Part shown: positions 1 through 6,395 of the stretch, one piece after another
Position numbering within the stretch: the first letter of the stretch is position 1
Layout of the letters: every line of letters starts with the position of its first letter
Origin: Eubacteriaceae bacterium
GTDB lineage: Bacteria; Bacillota_A; Clostridia; Eubacteriales; Anaerofustaceae
Length of the DNA stretch: 7,260 bases
Direction: 5' to 3'
Assembly: GCA_031280495.1 (NCBI GenBank)
Contig: JAITGT010000069.1
Location: 1 to 7,260, forward strand
Position numbers and translations under genes: made by a program
The notes under the pieces: generated by a model
The model's database searches: none
What the model was told of the DNA's origin: nothing
Seen by the model: only the letters and a program-made list of their open reading frames with translations

Positions 1-21
1 CAGAGCAAATGCCTTTTCCCG

Positions 22-1200
22 CTATTTGAGAAAAATATCAGAGAATATTTTGAATATATTGGCGCCTCCAATAAATGTCCCAATGGTGCCGCCAATGTTT
101 GCAAAAACAATAACGAGCAATATTCTTGTCACTTTGTTGCGCCACAGCCCTCTAGCGCTAGTCAAATCGTCAGACAGGCTCTCAAAATCGCCCACAGTCG
201 GGTTGCGCAGCTTGGCTTCTGTAAGGCCGGCAAACCAACCAACTGCCAAAAGCGGATGAATTGCGGTAAGGGGAGCGACGGCGAGCGAGGTAAGGATGGT
301 GGCAATGTGGCCGCCAGCCAGAAGGGTCCCAAGGGCGGCTAGAACACTTGTATAAAGCGTCCATCGCTTGAGCTGCTCAAATCCGGCGGAAGCGTCTTGG
401 GCAAGTGTTAGTGCGAACATTGCAACGAGGATGGCTGGAATGCCCCAGGCAAGCGCCTTGCCAATTTTTGACGGCGCCGGTATTTCCGATAAGGCCCCCC
501 TGTCGACATTTTCGTCGCCGATATGCTGTATGACGCCGCTTTTGTGGGCAGCGCCAATAACGGCGACGATGCGCTCTTCCGGGCATTCCCGTATGCCTGC
601 CGCCAGGTATACGTCCCGCTCGTCAACCAAATATTTCTTTACGTTTGGAAAAGAAGACGACATTTCAGACAGGGCGGATTCCAGCATGTCCTTGCTTTTC
701 AGTTCGGCGAGTTCCTCTTCCGAGATCTCCTCGTCAGACAAAAAACTTACAAGGCCGGTGAAGACCAGCTTCAGCTTCTCCCAAAAGCTGAGATGCCGCC
801 AAATCCTCAAAAATGTGGAAGAGATGCTCCTGTCAATGGGAACAACCCTCGCGCCTATTTCTTCCGCCGCTTTCATGCTCTCAATCATCTCCTGGCCAGC
901 CGAGATGTCAAATTGCTTGGCAAGCCTTTTCTGGTAGGAGGAGAGTATAATGCTGGCGAGCATAAAGCTTGAGCGCTTTTGCTTAATAATGTCGGATATG
1001 TTTGTTTGTGACCAGTCTGCGCTGTGCGTGAGGCTGTAAAGCCTCTCGTCATCCAGCTCAACGCACACGGCCTGTGGGCGGGCTTCCAAAATCGTCTCGT
1101 AAGCCTCTTTGGCGCTCTCCTGAGAGACATGGGCAGTGCCGACGAGATGAATAGTCTTTCCAGCAGTGTTTAGGATTGTGACATTTTCGCTTTCGCCCAC
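22..1200 (-). CDS. TraB/PrgY-family membrane protein
   Basis: This 392-aa protein belongs to the TraB/PrgY/GumN (TIKI-like) superfamily. The N-terminal soluble domain (about residues 1-230) carries the two GxxH motifs of the family, GTAH at 21-24 and GAAH at 216-219, plus the conserved acidic VELD at 47-50. Family knowledge suggests a metal-dependent hydrolase-like fold. PrgY inhibits a peptide pheromone in enterococci, but the role of chromosomal bacterial members is largely unknown, so I assign no substrate. The C-terminal third is hydrophobic, with likely membrane segments near 247-267, 281-300, 303-325 and 358-385, so the protein is probably anchored in the cytoplasmic membrane. The start is GTG, with only a weak AGG-type ribosome site. 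It sits 12 bp after the nrdJ stop, which suggests co-transcription and possible translational coupling. The stop is TAG at 22-24. Length fits membrane-anchored members. I am confident of the family, not of the function. Confidence 0.9.
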   Translation of the reverse strand: MGESENVTILNTAGKTIHLVGTAHVSQESAKEAYETILEARPQAVCVELDDERLYSLTHSADWSQTNISDIIKQKRSSFMLASIILSSYQKRLAKQFDISAGQEMIESMKAAEEIGARVVPIDRSISSTFLRIWRHLSFWEKLKLVFTGLVSFLSDEEISEEELAELKSKDMLESALSEMSSSFPNVKKYLVDERDVYLAAGIRECPEERIVAVIGAAHKSGVIQHIGDENVDRGALSEIPAPSKIGKALAWGIPAILVAMFALTLAQDASAGFEQLKRWTLYTSVLAALGTLLAGGHIATILTSLAVAPLTAIHPLLAVGWFAGLTEAKLRNPTVGDFESLSDDLTSARGLWRNKVTRILLVIVFANIGGTIGTFIGGANIFKIFSDIFLK

Positions 1201-1212
1201 TACCTACGCACC

Positions 1213-4176
1213 CTAACTGCATCCTGTCGTTGTCCCGCAGTCAGCGCAGACCTTGCATGTTCCGTTCCTATACATGTTTGCCGAATTGCAGTTTGGGCAG
1301 ACTTCTCCATACAGTTTTTCCTTAAGCGCATTATAGACTGTATTATCCTTCATTTGTTGGCTAAAGTCAATACGCCCGCCTGGACGGTTGCCTTCCATTT
1401 CTACTGCTATTGGCTGGAAATCAGCTGGCTTGATTTGGCAATGGGTAAAATCTCCCATTTCGATTTCAATGATCTTGGACAGAAGGTCTGCGATTGAGGA
1501 AGCGCTCTTAATGTAGGGGTGCCGGCTGACAAACCCCGAAGGCTCAAACTGCTGGCTGCGCAGCAAGCGGGCAATTTCTTCCGGCGGGACATTGTACTGG
1601 AGCATGTTTGAGATAGCCTTGGACAGGGACGCAAGCAGCCCTTTGACCACTGTGCCTTCCTTGTCTGTTGAAACAAACATTTCCGCCATCTTTCCATTTT
1701 CGTAAAAGCCAATTGTGACATACAGCTCAATGTCGCCTATTTTTGCGGAGTGGGTGCGGCTCACCCGCATGCCAGTTGGCCGCATCCTCTCCGGCACCTG
1801 CCTTCTCAGGCCTTCCGCAAACTGGAGCAGATCCTGGTAGCTGAACTGGCTCAGATCGTTTTTGTCCACTCCAGCCGCGCCGATATTGAGAGGCTGCGTC
1901 GCTTTGCACCCGTCTCGATACAGCGAGATGGCCTTTACGCCGGCCCTATATGCAAGAATATAGATATTCTCCACATCCTTCGGCGTAGCGGACGAAACAA
2001 GGTTGACAGTTTTAGACACTGCGCCTGAAATCATCTGCGTGATGGCCGCCACCATGAGCACATGGCCTTCGGGCGAAATTTCGTTGGCTGTCTCAAACAC
2101 TTTTTTGTGCTCTGCGCGCAGGAATGGGCATGCCAGCATTGAATAGTGCACAAACCTTCCGTTTTCGCCCTTTTGGAGCAAGTAGGCTTTTATCGCTTCG
2201 ATTTCGGGCGCCGCGTATCCAAGCTTTTCTAAGGAAAGCTCAATGACGGGGTTGACGAGCTCCATCGTGCCTCCGCCTGCGAGCTGCTTGTAGACGACAT
2301 GGGAGTAAAACGGCTCAATAGAGGTGGAGCCGCAGTCCATGGCAAAGGAAATTGTGCCAGTTGGGGCGATGACGGAAACTTGCGCGTTGCGCGCGCCATG
2401 CCGCTCAACGCCGGCTAGGGCTTCTTCCCAAACGCCTTTTGCGCATACGAATAGCTCTTCCCTGCCCATGGCGGCAAAAGGCTGGGCCTCCAGGCGGAAA
2501 GGCTCATATGCAAGCCCTTCAAAAGAGCCATCGAGCGCACCGGCGCACCGGGCGTGGTTGCGCAGCACGCGCAGCATGTAGGGCCTGTTTGTGCTGAATG
2601 CCGCAAAGGGCTCTGTGCGCTCCGCCATGAGGGAGGACACGTAATAGGAGTAGCCAGTGAGGATGCTGGCGAGCGCGCTGATGACATTTCTCGCTTCTGG
2701 GCTGTCGTAGCCGTAGCCCATGACCATGACAAGCGACGCGGCGTCTGCAATTCCCAGGCCTGTGGTCCTGTAAATGTATGTATTTTCAGCAACGTCCTTT
2801 GTTGGAAACTGCCCCCAGTGAATAGAGGCTTCCAGAACAAGCTGGCAAAGCTGAATGACATGCAGATAGCTGTCCAGGTCAATGCCCCCCGAAGCGGGAT
2901 CGTAAAACCTATAAATATTGATGGACGCAAGGTTGCAGGAAGTGTCGTTGATAAACGCATACTCGCTGCAGGGGTTTGTTGCGTTTATGCGGTTATGCTT
3001 CGCGCCAAACTGCCCGTCTTTTCCAGCGGGGCATGTGTGCCAGGCGTTAAACGTATCGTCAAACTGTAGGGCAGGATCGGCGCAGGACCAGGCGGACTGG
3101 GCTATTTTGCCCCATAGATCTTTTACGGACGCCATCCGGTCAACAGTGCGGTCTTTTCGGCCCGTCAGGGCAATTTGGGCGTTTGGGTTTGCATCCAGAT
3201 CCATGGCTGCGCGCATGAAGCTTTCGCTGACGCGCACAGAATTGTTTCCATTTTGCCCGCTTACTGTGGCGTAAGCTTCGCCGTCCATGGACAGATCATA
3301 CCCCATTTTGCCGAGCGCGCGCACCTTGTCCTCTTCCGCGGCTTTCCATGTTATGAAGTTCTCGATTTCAGGGTGGTCTATGTCCATTATGACCATTTTC
3401 GCCGCCCGCCGCGTCGTGCCTCCAGACTTAATGGCTCCAGCATTGCGATCAAAGCCTTTGAGAAAGCTCATTGCGCCGCTGGACACGCCGCCGCTCGAAA
3501 GGCGCTCGTTGACGGCGCGCAATGGCGAAAAATTCGTCCCGACTCCAGAGCCGCCCTTAAACAGCTTGGTTTCGGTGACATATGTTTCGCTGATGGAATG
3601 CGGGCCAATCAAGGCGTCAGCGATCGAGAGTATAAAGCATGCGGAAGCCTGGGTGCGCGTGTACCGATCTTCGCTTCTCTTAACAGAGCCAGACTTTTCG
3701 TCATAGTAAAAGAGACCGTCGTCGTCCCCTGAAATTCCATAGCTGCGCTTGATTCCCGTGTTGAACCACTGCGGCGAGTTTGGCGCCCACATTTGGGCAA
3801 GGAGCGTGTAGGCAAGCTCGTCGTAAAATATATGCCATTGCTCATCGTTTTCGATGATTCCCTCGTCTCTCAGGGCATCCGCCCAGAAGCCGACCATCCG
3901 GTCTGCAACCTGCCGCATGCTTGTCTCGTGGCCGCCTTCCGGGCCAACGCCAGCTTTTCGGAAGTATTTCGAAGCGATGATATTGCAGGCGTTTTTTGAG
4001 TAGCCTTCTGGAAACTCAAGCCCGCGCATATCCAGTATTGTCGCCCCAGACTTATAGTCTGTGATGAGCGCGTCAACTTTTTTGTAGCGAAACAGGTCGT
4101 AGACTGTTTTGCCTGCGTTTTCCTCGAGTTCTTTTGTGAATTTTCTCGCAAAAAGGCTTGCCCTCGTTATCTCCAT
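1213..4176 (-). CDS. nrdJ: Adenosylcobalamin-dependent ribonucleotide reductase (class II)
   Basis: This 987-aa cytosolic enzyme reduces ribonucleotides (diphosphates in this family) to deoxyribonucleotides. It uses a radical generated from adenosylcobalamin, so it needs neither oxygen nor a separate radical subunit. Numbered from the chosen start, visible motifs are APNSPQWFNTG (131-141), the first redox cysteine C180 in SACF, the glycine-rich KGGSGVGTNF (207-216), the active-site NPCSE (N401, thiyl-radical C403, E405), the second redox cysteine C414 in TSCNL, and APTGTIS (604-610). A TSCPD-type domain follows at about 802-886. The tail is cysteine-rich: C960, C963, C974, C977, C980 and C986, ending TTGCS. 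These fit a zinc ribbon and the thiol relay that re-reduces the active site. No N-terminal ATP-cone is evident, so activity control by dATP binding there is unlikely. No intein interrupts the conserved motifs. ATG at 4176 is chosen because AAAGGGG lies 5 nt upstream. An in-frame ATG at 4218 would add 14 unlikely residues and place the operator inside the gene. Confidence 0.98.
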   Translation of the reverse strand: MEITRASLFARKFTKELEENAGKTVYDLFRYKKVDALITDYKSGATILDMRGLEFPEGYSKNACNIIASKYFRKAGVGPEGGHETSMRQVADRMVGFWADALRDEGIIENDEQWHIFYDELAYTLLAQMWAPNSPQWFNTGIKRSYGISGDDDGLFYYDEKSGSVKRSEDRYTRTQASACFILSIADALIGPHSISETYVTETKLFKGGSGVGTNFSPLRAVNERLSSGGVSSGAMSFLKGFDRNAGAIKSGGTTRRAAKMVIMDIDHPEIENFITWKAAEEDKVRALGKMGYDLSMDGEAYATVSGQNGNNSVRVSESFMRAAMDLDANPNAQIALTGRKDRTVDRMASVKDLWGKIAQSAWSCADPALQFDDTFNAWHTCPAGKDGQFGAKHNRINATNPCSEYAFINDTSCNLASINIYRFYDPASGGIDLDSYLHVIQLCQLVLEASIHWGQFPTKDVAENTYIYRTTGLGIADAASLVMVMGYGYDSPEARNVISALASILTGYSYYVSSLMAERTEPFAAFSTNRPYMLRVLRNHARCAGALDGSFEGLAYEPFRLEAQPFAAMGREELFVCAKGVWEEALAGVERHGARNAQVSVIAPTGTISFAMDCGSTSIEPFYSHVVYKQLAGGGTMELVNPVIELSLEKLGYAAPEIEAIKAYLLQKGENGRFVHYSMLACPFLRAEHKKVFETANEISPEGHVLMVAAITQMISGAVSKTVNLVSSATPKDVENIYILAYRAGVKAISLYRDGCKATQPLNIGAAGVDKNDLSQFSYQDLLQFAEGLRRQVPERMRPTGMRVSRTHSAKIGDIELYVTIGFYENGKMAEMFVSTDKEGTVVKGLLASLSKAISNMLQYNVPPEEIARLLRSQQFEPSGFVSRHPYIKSASSIADLLSKIIEIEMGDFTHCQIKPADFQPIAVEMEGNRPGGRIDFSQQMKDNTVYNALKEKLYGEVCPNCNSANMYRNGTCKVCADCGTTTGCS

Positions 4177-4181
4177 ATAAA

Positions 4182-4188
4182 CCCCTTT
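4182..4188 (-). promoter_or_regulatory. Ribosome binding site of nrdJ
   Basis: On the minus strand AAAGGGG is followed by the 5-nt spacer TTTAT and then ATG (4176-4174). This site decides the start in favour of MEITRASL over the upstream in-frame ATG at 4218. Its first A overlaps the edge of the 18-bp palindrome at 4188-4205. Confidence 0.85.
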
Positions 4189-4204
4189 ATACAATATATT
4201 GTAT
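4189..4204. promoter_or_regulatory. NrdR box, start-proximal
   Basis: The site ATACAATATATTGTAT is a perfect palindrome, and one more base pair on each side also matches (18 bp, 4188-4205). Against the established NrdR-box consensus ACACWATATATWGTGT it agrees at 14 of 16 positions, differing only at the two symmetric positions 2 and 15. NrdR is the ATP/dATP-sensing repressor of ribonucleotide reductase genes. The location directly before nrdJ fits. The nrdR gene itself is not in this window. Confidence 0.85.
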
Positions 4205-4219
4205 ATTTGTGATTTCAAC

Positions 4220-4235
4220 TATCGATATATAGAGT
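4220..4235. promoter_or_regulatory. NrdR box, distal and degenerate
   Basis: TATCGATATATAGAGT matches the NrdR consensus ACACWATATATWGTGT at 11 of 16 positions, including the central ATATAT and the GxGT half. Its left half is degraded. The gap to the proximal box is 15 bp and the centres are 31 bp apart, so both sites face the same side of the helix. NrdR boxes typically occur as pairs with this phasing, so position supports the call more than sequence alone does. Confidence 0.7.
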
Positions 4236-4259
4236 ATCATAACGAGAACCAAAACTCAA
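4231..4259 (-). promoter_or_regulatory. Candidate nrdJ promoter
   Basis: On the minus strand TTGAGT (4259-4254) stands 17 bp from TACTCT (4236-4231). An overlapping, better -10 match, TATGAT, lies at 4241-4236 but lacks a good -35. Either would start transcription near the distal NrdR box, so NrdR bound there would block initiation. Both hexamers are weak, and a promoter within or between the boxes (for example TTGAAA at 4218-4213) cannot be excluded. Confidence 0.3.
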
Positions 4260-4270
4260 CAAAAATTTTG

Positions 4271-4324
4271 GCCCCCTTTGCGACAAGAAAAGACGAAAGC
4301 GTTTTTTTTTGCTTTTGCGGGGGC
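4271..4324. repeat. GC-rich inverted repeat around a T9 tract
   Basis: GCCCCC (4271-4276) and GGGGGC (4319-4324) are perfect inverted arms that enclose an A/T-rich stretch containing nine consecutive T (4302-4310). A nested pair, AAAGC (4296-4300) and GCTTT (4311-4315), closes over the T tract. The element lies between two divergent genes. The T tract is inside the loop, not after the stem, so it is not a standard intrinsic terminator. Function unknown. Confidence 0.5.
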
Positions 4325-4353
4325 TTGGCTAGGGCGGATTGGTTAAATTTTGC

Positions 4354-4396
4354 AGGTTGCCTAATGCTACAATTCCTTCGGGCAACAGGCAAACCT
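4354..4396 (+). repeat. Inverted repeat with two alternative pairings upstream of glmS
   Basis: The left arm AGGTTGCCT (4354-4362) can pair with AGGCAAACCT (4387-4396, with A4391 bulged). Alternatively GTTGCCT (4356-4362) can pair with GGGCAAC (4380-4386, one G-T pair). The two pairings exclude each other because both use 4356-4362. The repeat brackets the candidate extended -10 at 4365-4373. If that promoter is used, the left arm is not transcribed, and the repeat would act as DNA (an operator) and not as an RNA hairpin. Confidence 0.4.
4365..4373 (+). promoter_or_regulatory. Candidate glmS promoter, extended -10
   Basis: TGCTACAAT fits the extended -10 pattern TGnTATAAT with one mismatch. 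The only -35-like hexamer upstream, TTAAAT at 4343-4348, is 19 bp away and weak. Transcription would start near 4380, giving a leader of about 70 nt before glmS. Confidence 0.35.
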
Positions 4397-4425
4397 TTTA
4401 TTGGCGAAATAAAATAGTATATAAT
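4397..4425 (+). promoter_or_regulatory. Candidate glmS promoter with consensus -10
   Basis: A perfect TATAAT at 4420-4425 stands 17 bp after TTTATT (4397-4402), a weak -35. Transcription would start near 4432 and leave a leader of about 20 nt. The surrounding sequence is very AT-rich, so a chance match is possible. Confidence 0.45.
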
Positions 4426-4441
4426 AAAAAGATCGAATCAT

Positions 4442-4446
4442 GGAGG
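4442..4446 (+). promoter_or_regulatory. Ribosome binding site of glmS
   Basis: GGAGG lies 5 nt before the ATG at 4452. An in-frame ATG at 4440 overlaps the upstream edge of this site and would bury the catalytic cysteine inside the protein, so the 4452 start is the functional one. Confidence 0.92.
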
Positions 4447-4451
4447 AAAAT

Positions 4452-6287
4452 ATGTGCGGGATTGTCGGATATGTCGGTAAAAATGATGCAATAAGCATAA
4501 TGCTTGAAGGCCTTAACTGCCTTGAGTACAGAGGATACGATTCAGCAGGCGTCGCAGTTATATCCGAAGGCGAGATGATTGTCCGAAAGTATAAAGGAAG
4601 GCTGGATATACTCAGGAAAGATCTTACAGACCGCCCCATCCACTCTCATATTGGCATAGGCCACAACCGCTGGGCGACGCATGGCGAGCCGTCTGACGCA
4701 AATGCGCACCCGCACCAAAGCTGGGACGGCCTCATCAGCGTTGTGCACAACGGAATCATTGAGAACTATGCGGCAGTCAAGGCCGAACTCCAGAAAAAGG
4801 GCATAGTGTTTTCCTCAGACACGGACACGGAAGTCATTGCCCAGCTTATTCGCGACCGGTATAAAGGGGACATACTAAAAGCAGTTGCCTCAGCCGTGGA
4901 CGATTTGGCGGGCGCCTACTCCATAGCAGTTCTTTGCCGCAGCGAACCAGGCAGAATCATTGCCCTGCGGCGCGAGAGCCCCCTCATAATCGGGCTGGGG
5001 GAAGGCGAGAACTTTATTGTTTCCGACGCAGCGGCCATTGCCACACATACGCGCTCTGTCATTCATTTGGAGGAGAGAATTATCGCTTCCGTGCAGCAAG
5101 GCTCGGTCGAGCTGTACAATCCCGATCTTACGCCTGCCGCGCAGAAGGTGGACAAAATCCCAGATGAATGGACACAGGAGGCAGTATCCAAATCTGGCTA
5201 TGAGCACTTTATGCTTAAAGAAATATTTGAGCAGCCGCATTCCATCCGCAGCGCGTCGATCGGCCGCATTGCGCCTGGCTCCATGCTGGCGTCGTTTGAC
5301 TCTTTTGCCATAAGCAAGGAGCAGTTTTTGTCTTATGACAAGATTTATATCGCGGCGTGCGGAACTGCCTATTATGCGGGCATGTTTGGCAAGTACCTTA
5401 TCGAGAAATACGCCCGCAGAGCGGTTGACGTGGAAATTGCAAGCGAATTTCGCTACAAAGACCCAATTATAACGAAAAATTCACTCTTTATCGGGATCAG
5501 CCAGTCAGGAGAGACAAATGACACCCTTGCGTGCCTAAAGGTTGCGAAAAAAGCCGGGGCAACAACCTTGGCGGTGACAAATGTCCTAGGATCCCAAATT
5601 GACAGAGAATCGGACTTTAGCATTTACACGATGGCCGGGCCGGAAATTGCTGTTGCCTCGACAAAGGCCTATTCGACCCAAATAGTCGTTATGTACATAC
5701 TTGCGCTCATTTTTGGCCAGCATTCGGGAAACCTTTCAGAAGAGAGCTTTGCGGCTTTGCGCGACGGGTGCCTTGGCGCTCCAGGCTATGTCGAGTCAGC
5801 GCTTTCCCTTGCCGGAGAGATTCGCGAAGCGGCGTCCTGGCTCTCGAAGGCAAAGGACATTTTCTTTATTGGAAGAGGCGCAGACTATTCAATCGCAATG
5901 GAAGGCGCCCTAAAGATGAAGGAGATTTCATATATCCATGCTGAGGCGCACCCTTCTGGAGAGCTTAAGCACGGCCCAATAGCGCTCATTGAGGAAGGGA
6001 CGCCAGTCGTTGCCGTGTCTACAAGGGAAGCCCTCTACGAAAAGACCCTCAGCAACATAAAAGAGCTAAAGGCGCGCGGCGCAAAGATCCTGCTTGTCAC
6101 AAAGAACTCTGGCACTATTGCCGCAAGCAGCGCGGACAGCGTGCTCTACATCGGCGAGATGCACGATGACTGCGCGATTTTGCCAACCGCCGCTGTACTG
6201 CAGCTGCTGGCCTATGACACGGCGGTCAATCTTGGCAGGGACGTGGATCGCCCCCGCAACCTGGCAAAATCCGTTACAGTGGAGTAG
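4452..6287 (+). CDS. glmS: Glutamine-fructose-6-phosphate aminotransferase (isomerizing)
   Basis: This 611-aa cytosolic enzyme makes glucosamine-6-phosphate from fructose-6-phosphate and glutamine. It is the first committed step toward UDP-GlcNAc for peptidoglycan and other cell-wall polymers. The N-terminal glutaminase domain (about 1-240) begins MCGIVGYV. Removal of Met exposes the nucleophile Cys2. NRWATHG (72-78), HNGIIEN (99-105) and SSDTDTE (121-127) supply glutamine-binding residues. The isomerase half holds two SIS sugar-phosphate domains, with AACGTAYYAG near 301-310, SQSGET at 350-355 and STKAYSTQ at 403-410. Residues E491, H507 and K606 correspond to E. coli Glu488, His504 and Lys603. 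The C-terminus ends PRNLAKSVTVE as in E. coli, whose enzyme has 609 residues. The start at 4452 is fixed by the Cys2 requirement and GGAGG. All key residues are present, so the gene looks functional. It is transcribed divergently from nrdJ and shows no ribozyme leader. Confidence 0.99.
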   Translation: MCGIVGYVGKNDAISIMLEGLNCLEYRGYDSAGVAVISEGEMIVRKYKGRLDILRKDLTDRPIHSHIGIGHNRWATHGEPSDANAHPHQSWDGLISVVHNGIIENYAAVKAELQKKGIVFSSDTDTEVIAQLIRDRYKGDILKAVASAVDDLAGAYSIAVLCRSEPGRIIALRRESPLIIGLGEGENFIVSDAAAIATHTRSVIHLEERIIASVQQGSVELYNPDLTPAAQKVDKIPDEWTQEAVSKSGYEHFMLKEIFEQPHSIRSASIGRIAPGSMLASFDSFAISKEQFLSYDKIYIAACGTAYYAGMFGKYLIEKYARRAVDVEIASEFRYKDPIITKNSLFIGISQSGETNDTLACLKVAKKAGATTLAVTNVLGSQIDRESDFSIYTMAGPEIAVASTKAYSTQIVVMYILALIFGQHSGNLSEESFAALRDGCLGAPGYVESALSLAGEIREAASWLSKAKDIFFIGRGADYSIAMEGALKMKEISYIHAEAHPSGELKHGPIALIEEGTPVVAVSTREALYEKTLSNIKELKARGAKILLVTKNSGTIAASSADSVLYIGEMHDDCAILPTAAVLQLLAYDTAVNLGRDVDRPRNLAKSVTVE

Positions 6288-6293
6288 GCTTTT

Positions 6294-6305
6294 GCCAAAT
6301 TTGGC
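6294..6305. repeat. 12-bp perfect palindrome after glmS
   Basis: GCCAAATTTGGC is perfectly self-complementary, begins 7 bp after the glmS stop codon and overlaps a second palindrome, GGCCGGCC (6303-6310). With no loop bases and no following T tract it is a poor hairpin terminator. It could be a protein-binding site or chance. Confidence 0.35.
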
Positions 6306-6317
6306 CGGCCGCGCGCT

Positions 6318-6336
6318 CTGCCTAATATGCGGGCAG
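6318..6336 (+). repeat. Small hairpin between glmS and the ABC exporter gene
   Basis: CTGCCT (6318-6323) pairs with GGGCAG (6331-6336) over a 7-nt loop, with one G-T pair. No T run follows, so an intrinsic terminator is not supported, and read-through from glmS into the ABC gene remains possible. Confidence 0.25.
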
Positions 6337-6357
6337 CGAAGCAATTTGGGCGTTCTG

Positions 6358-6366
6358 TGCTAAACT
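6358..6366 (+). promoter_or_regulatory. Candidate extended -10 before the ABC exporter gene
   Basis: TGCTAAACT resembles TGnTATAAT (TG present, hexamer 4 of 6) and shares TGCTA with the candidate upstream of glmS. No convincing -35 is visible. Transcription would start near 6373, about 23 nt before the ABC start codon. Confidence 0.22.
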
Positions 6367-6395
6367 AAGAGGGCAGAAACAAGCGAGGAGCAGCC

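Noticed and set aside
2800..3000. Intein or intron near the NrdJ active site, a common insertion target in RNR genes
   Set aside because: NPCSE, TSCNL and the surrounding blocks are continuous and normally spaced, with no insertion.
2415..3732. Long open frames antisense or out of frame within nrdJ (for example 2415-2960, 2554-3069 and 3175-3732)
   Set aside because: They overlap a clearly real gene, have no recognisable domains and reflect the codon bias of nrdJ.
4296..4315. Intrinsic terminator formed by the AAAGC/GCTTT stem and the T9 tract
   Set aside because: The T run is in the loop, not 3' of the stem, and no gene ends here, since both neighbours transcribe away from it.
4199..4417. 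A 72-codon plus-strand open frame in the divergent intergenic region
   Set aside because: It has no ribosome site, runs through the NrdR boxes, the T9 tract (as a Phe-rich run) and the inverted repeats, and its translation resembles no known protein.
4177..4451. Adenosylcobalamin riboswitch upstream of nrdJ
   Set aside because: I looked for the B12-box GCCACTG on the minus strand and did not find it. The leader before nrdJ is also too short from the likely promoter.
4440..4451. glmS start at the upstream in-frame ATG at 4440
   Set aside because: It would prevent Cys2 from being the N-terminal nucleophile and overlaps the GGAGG site that serves the ATG at 4452.
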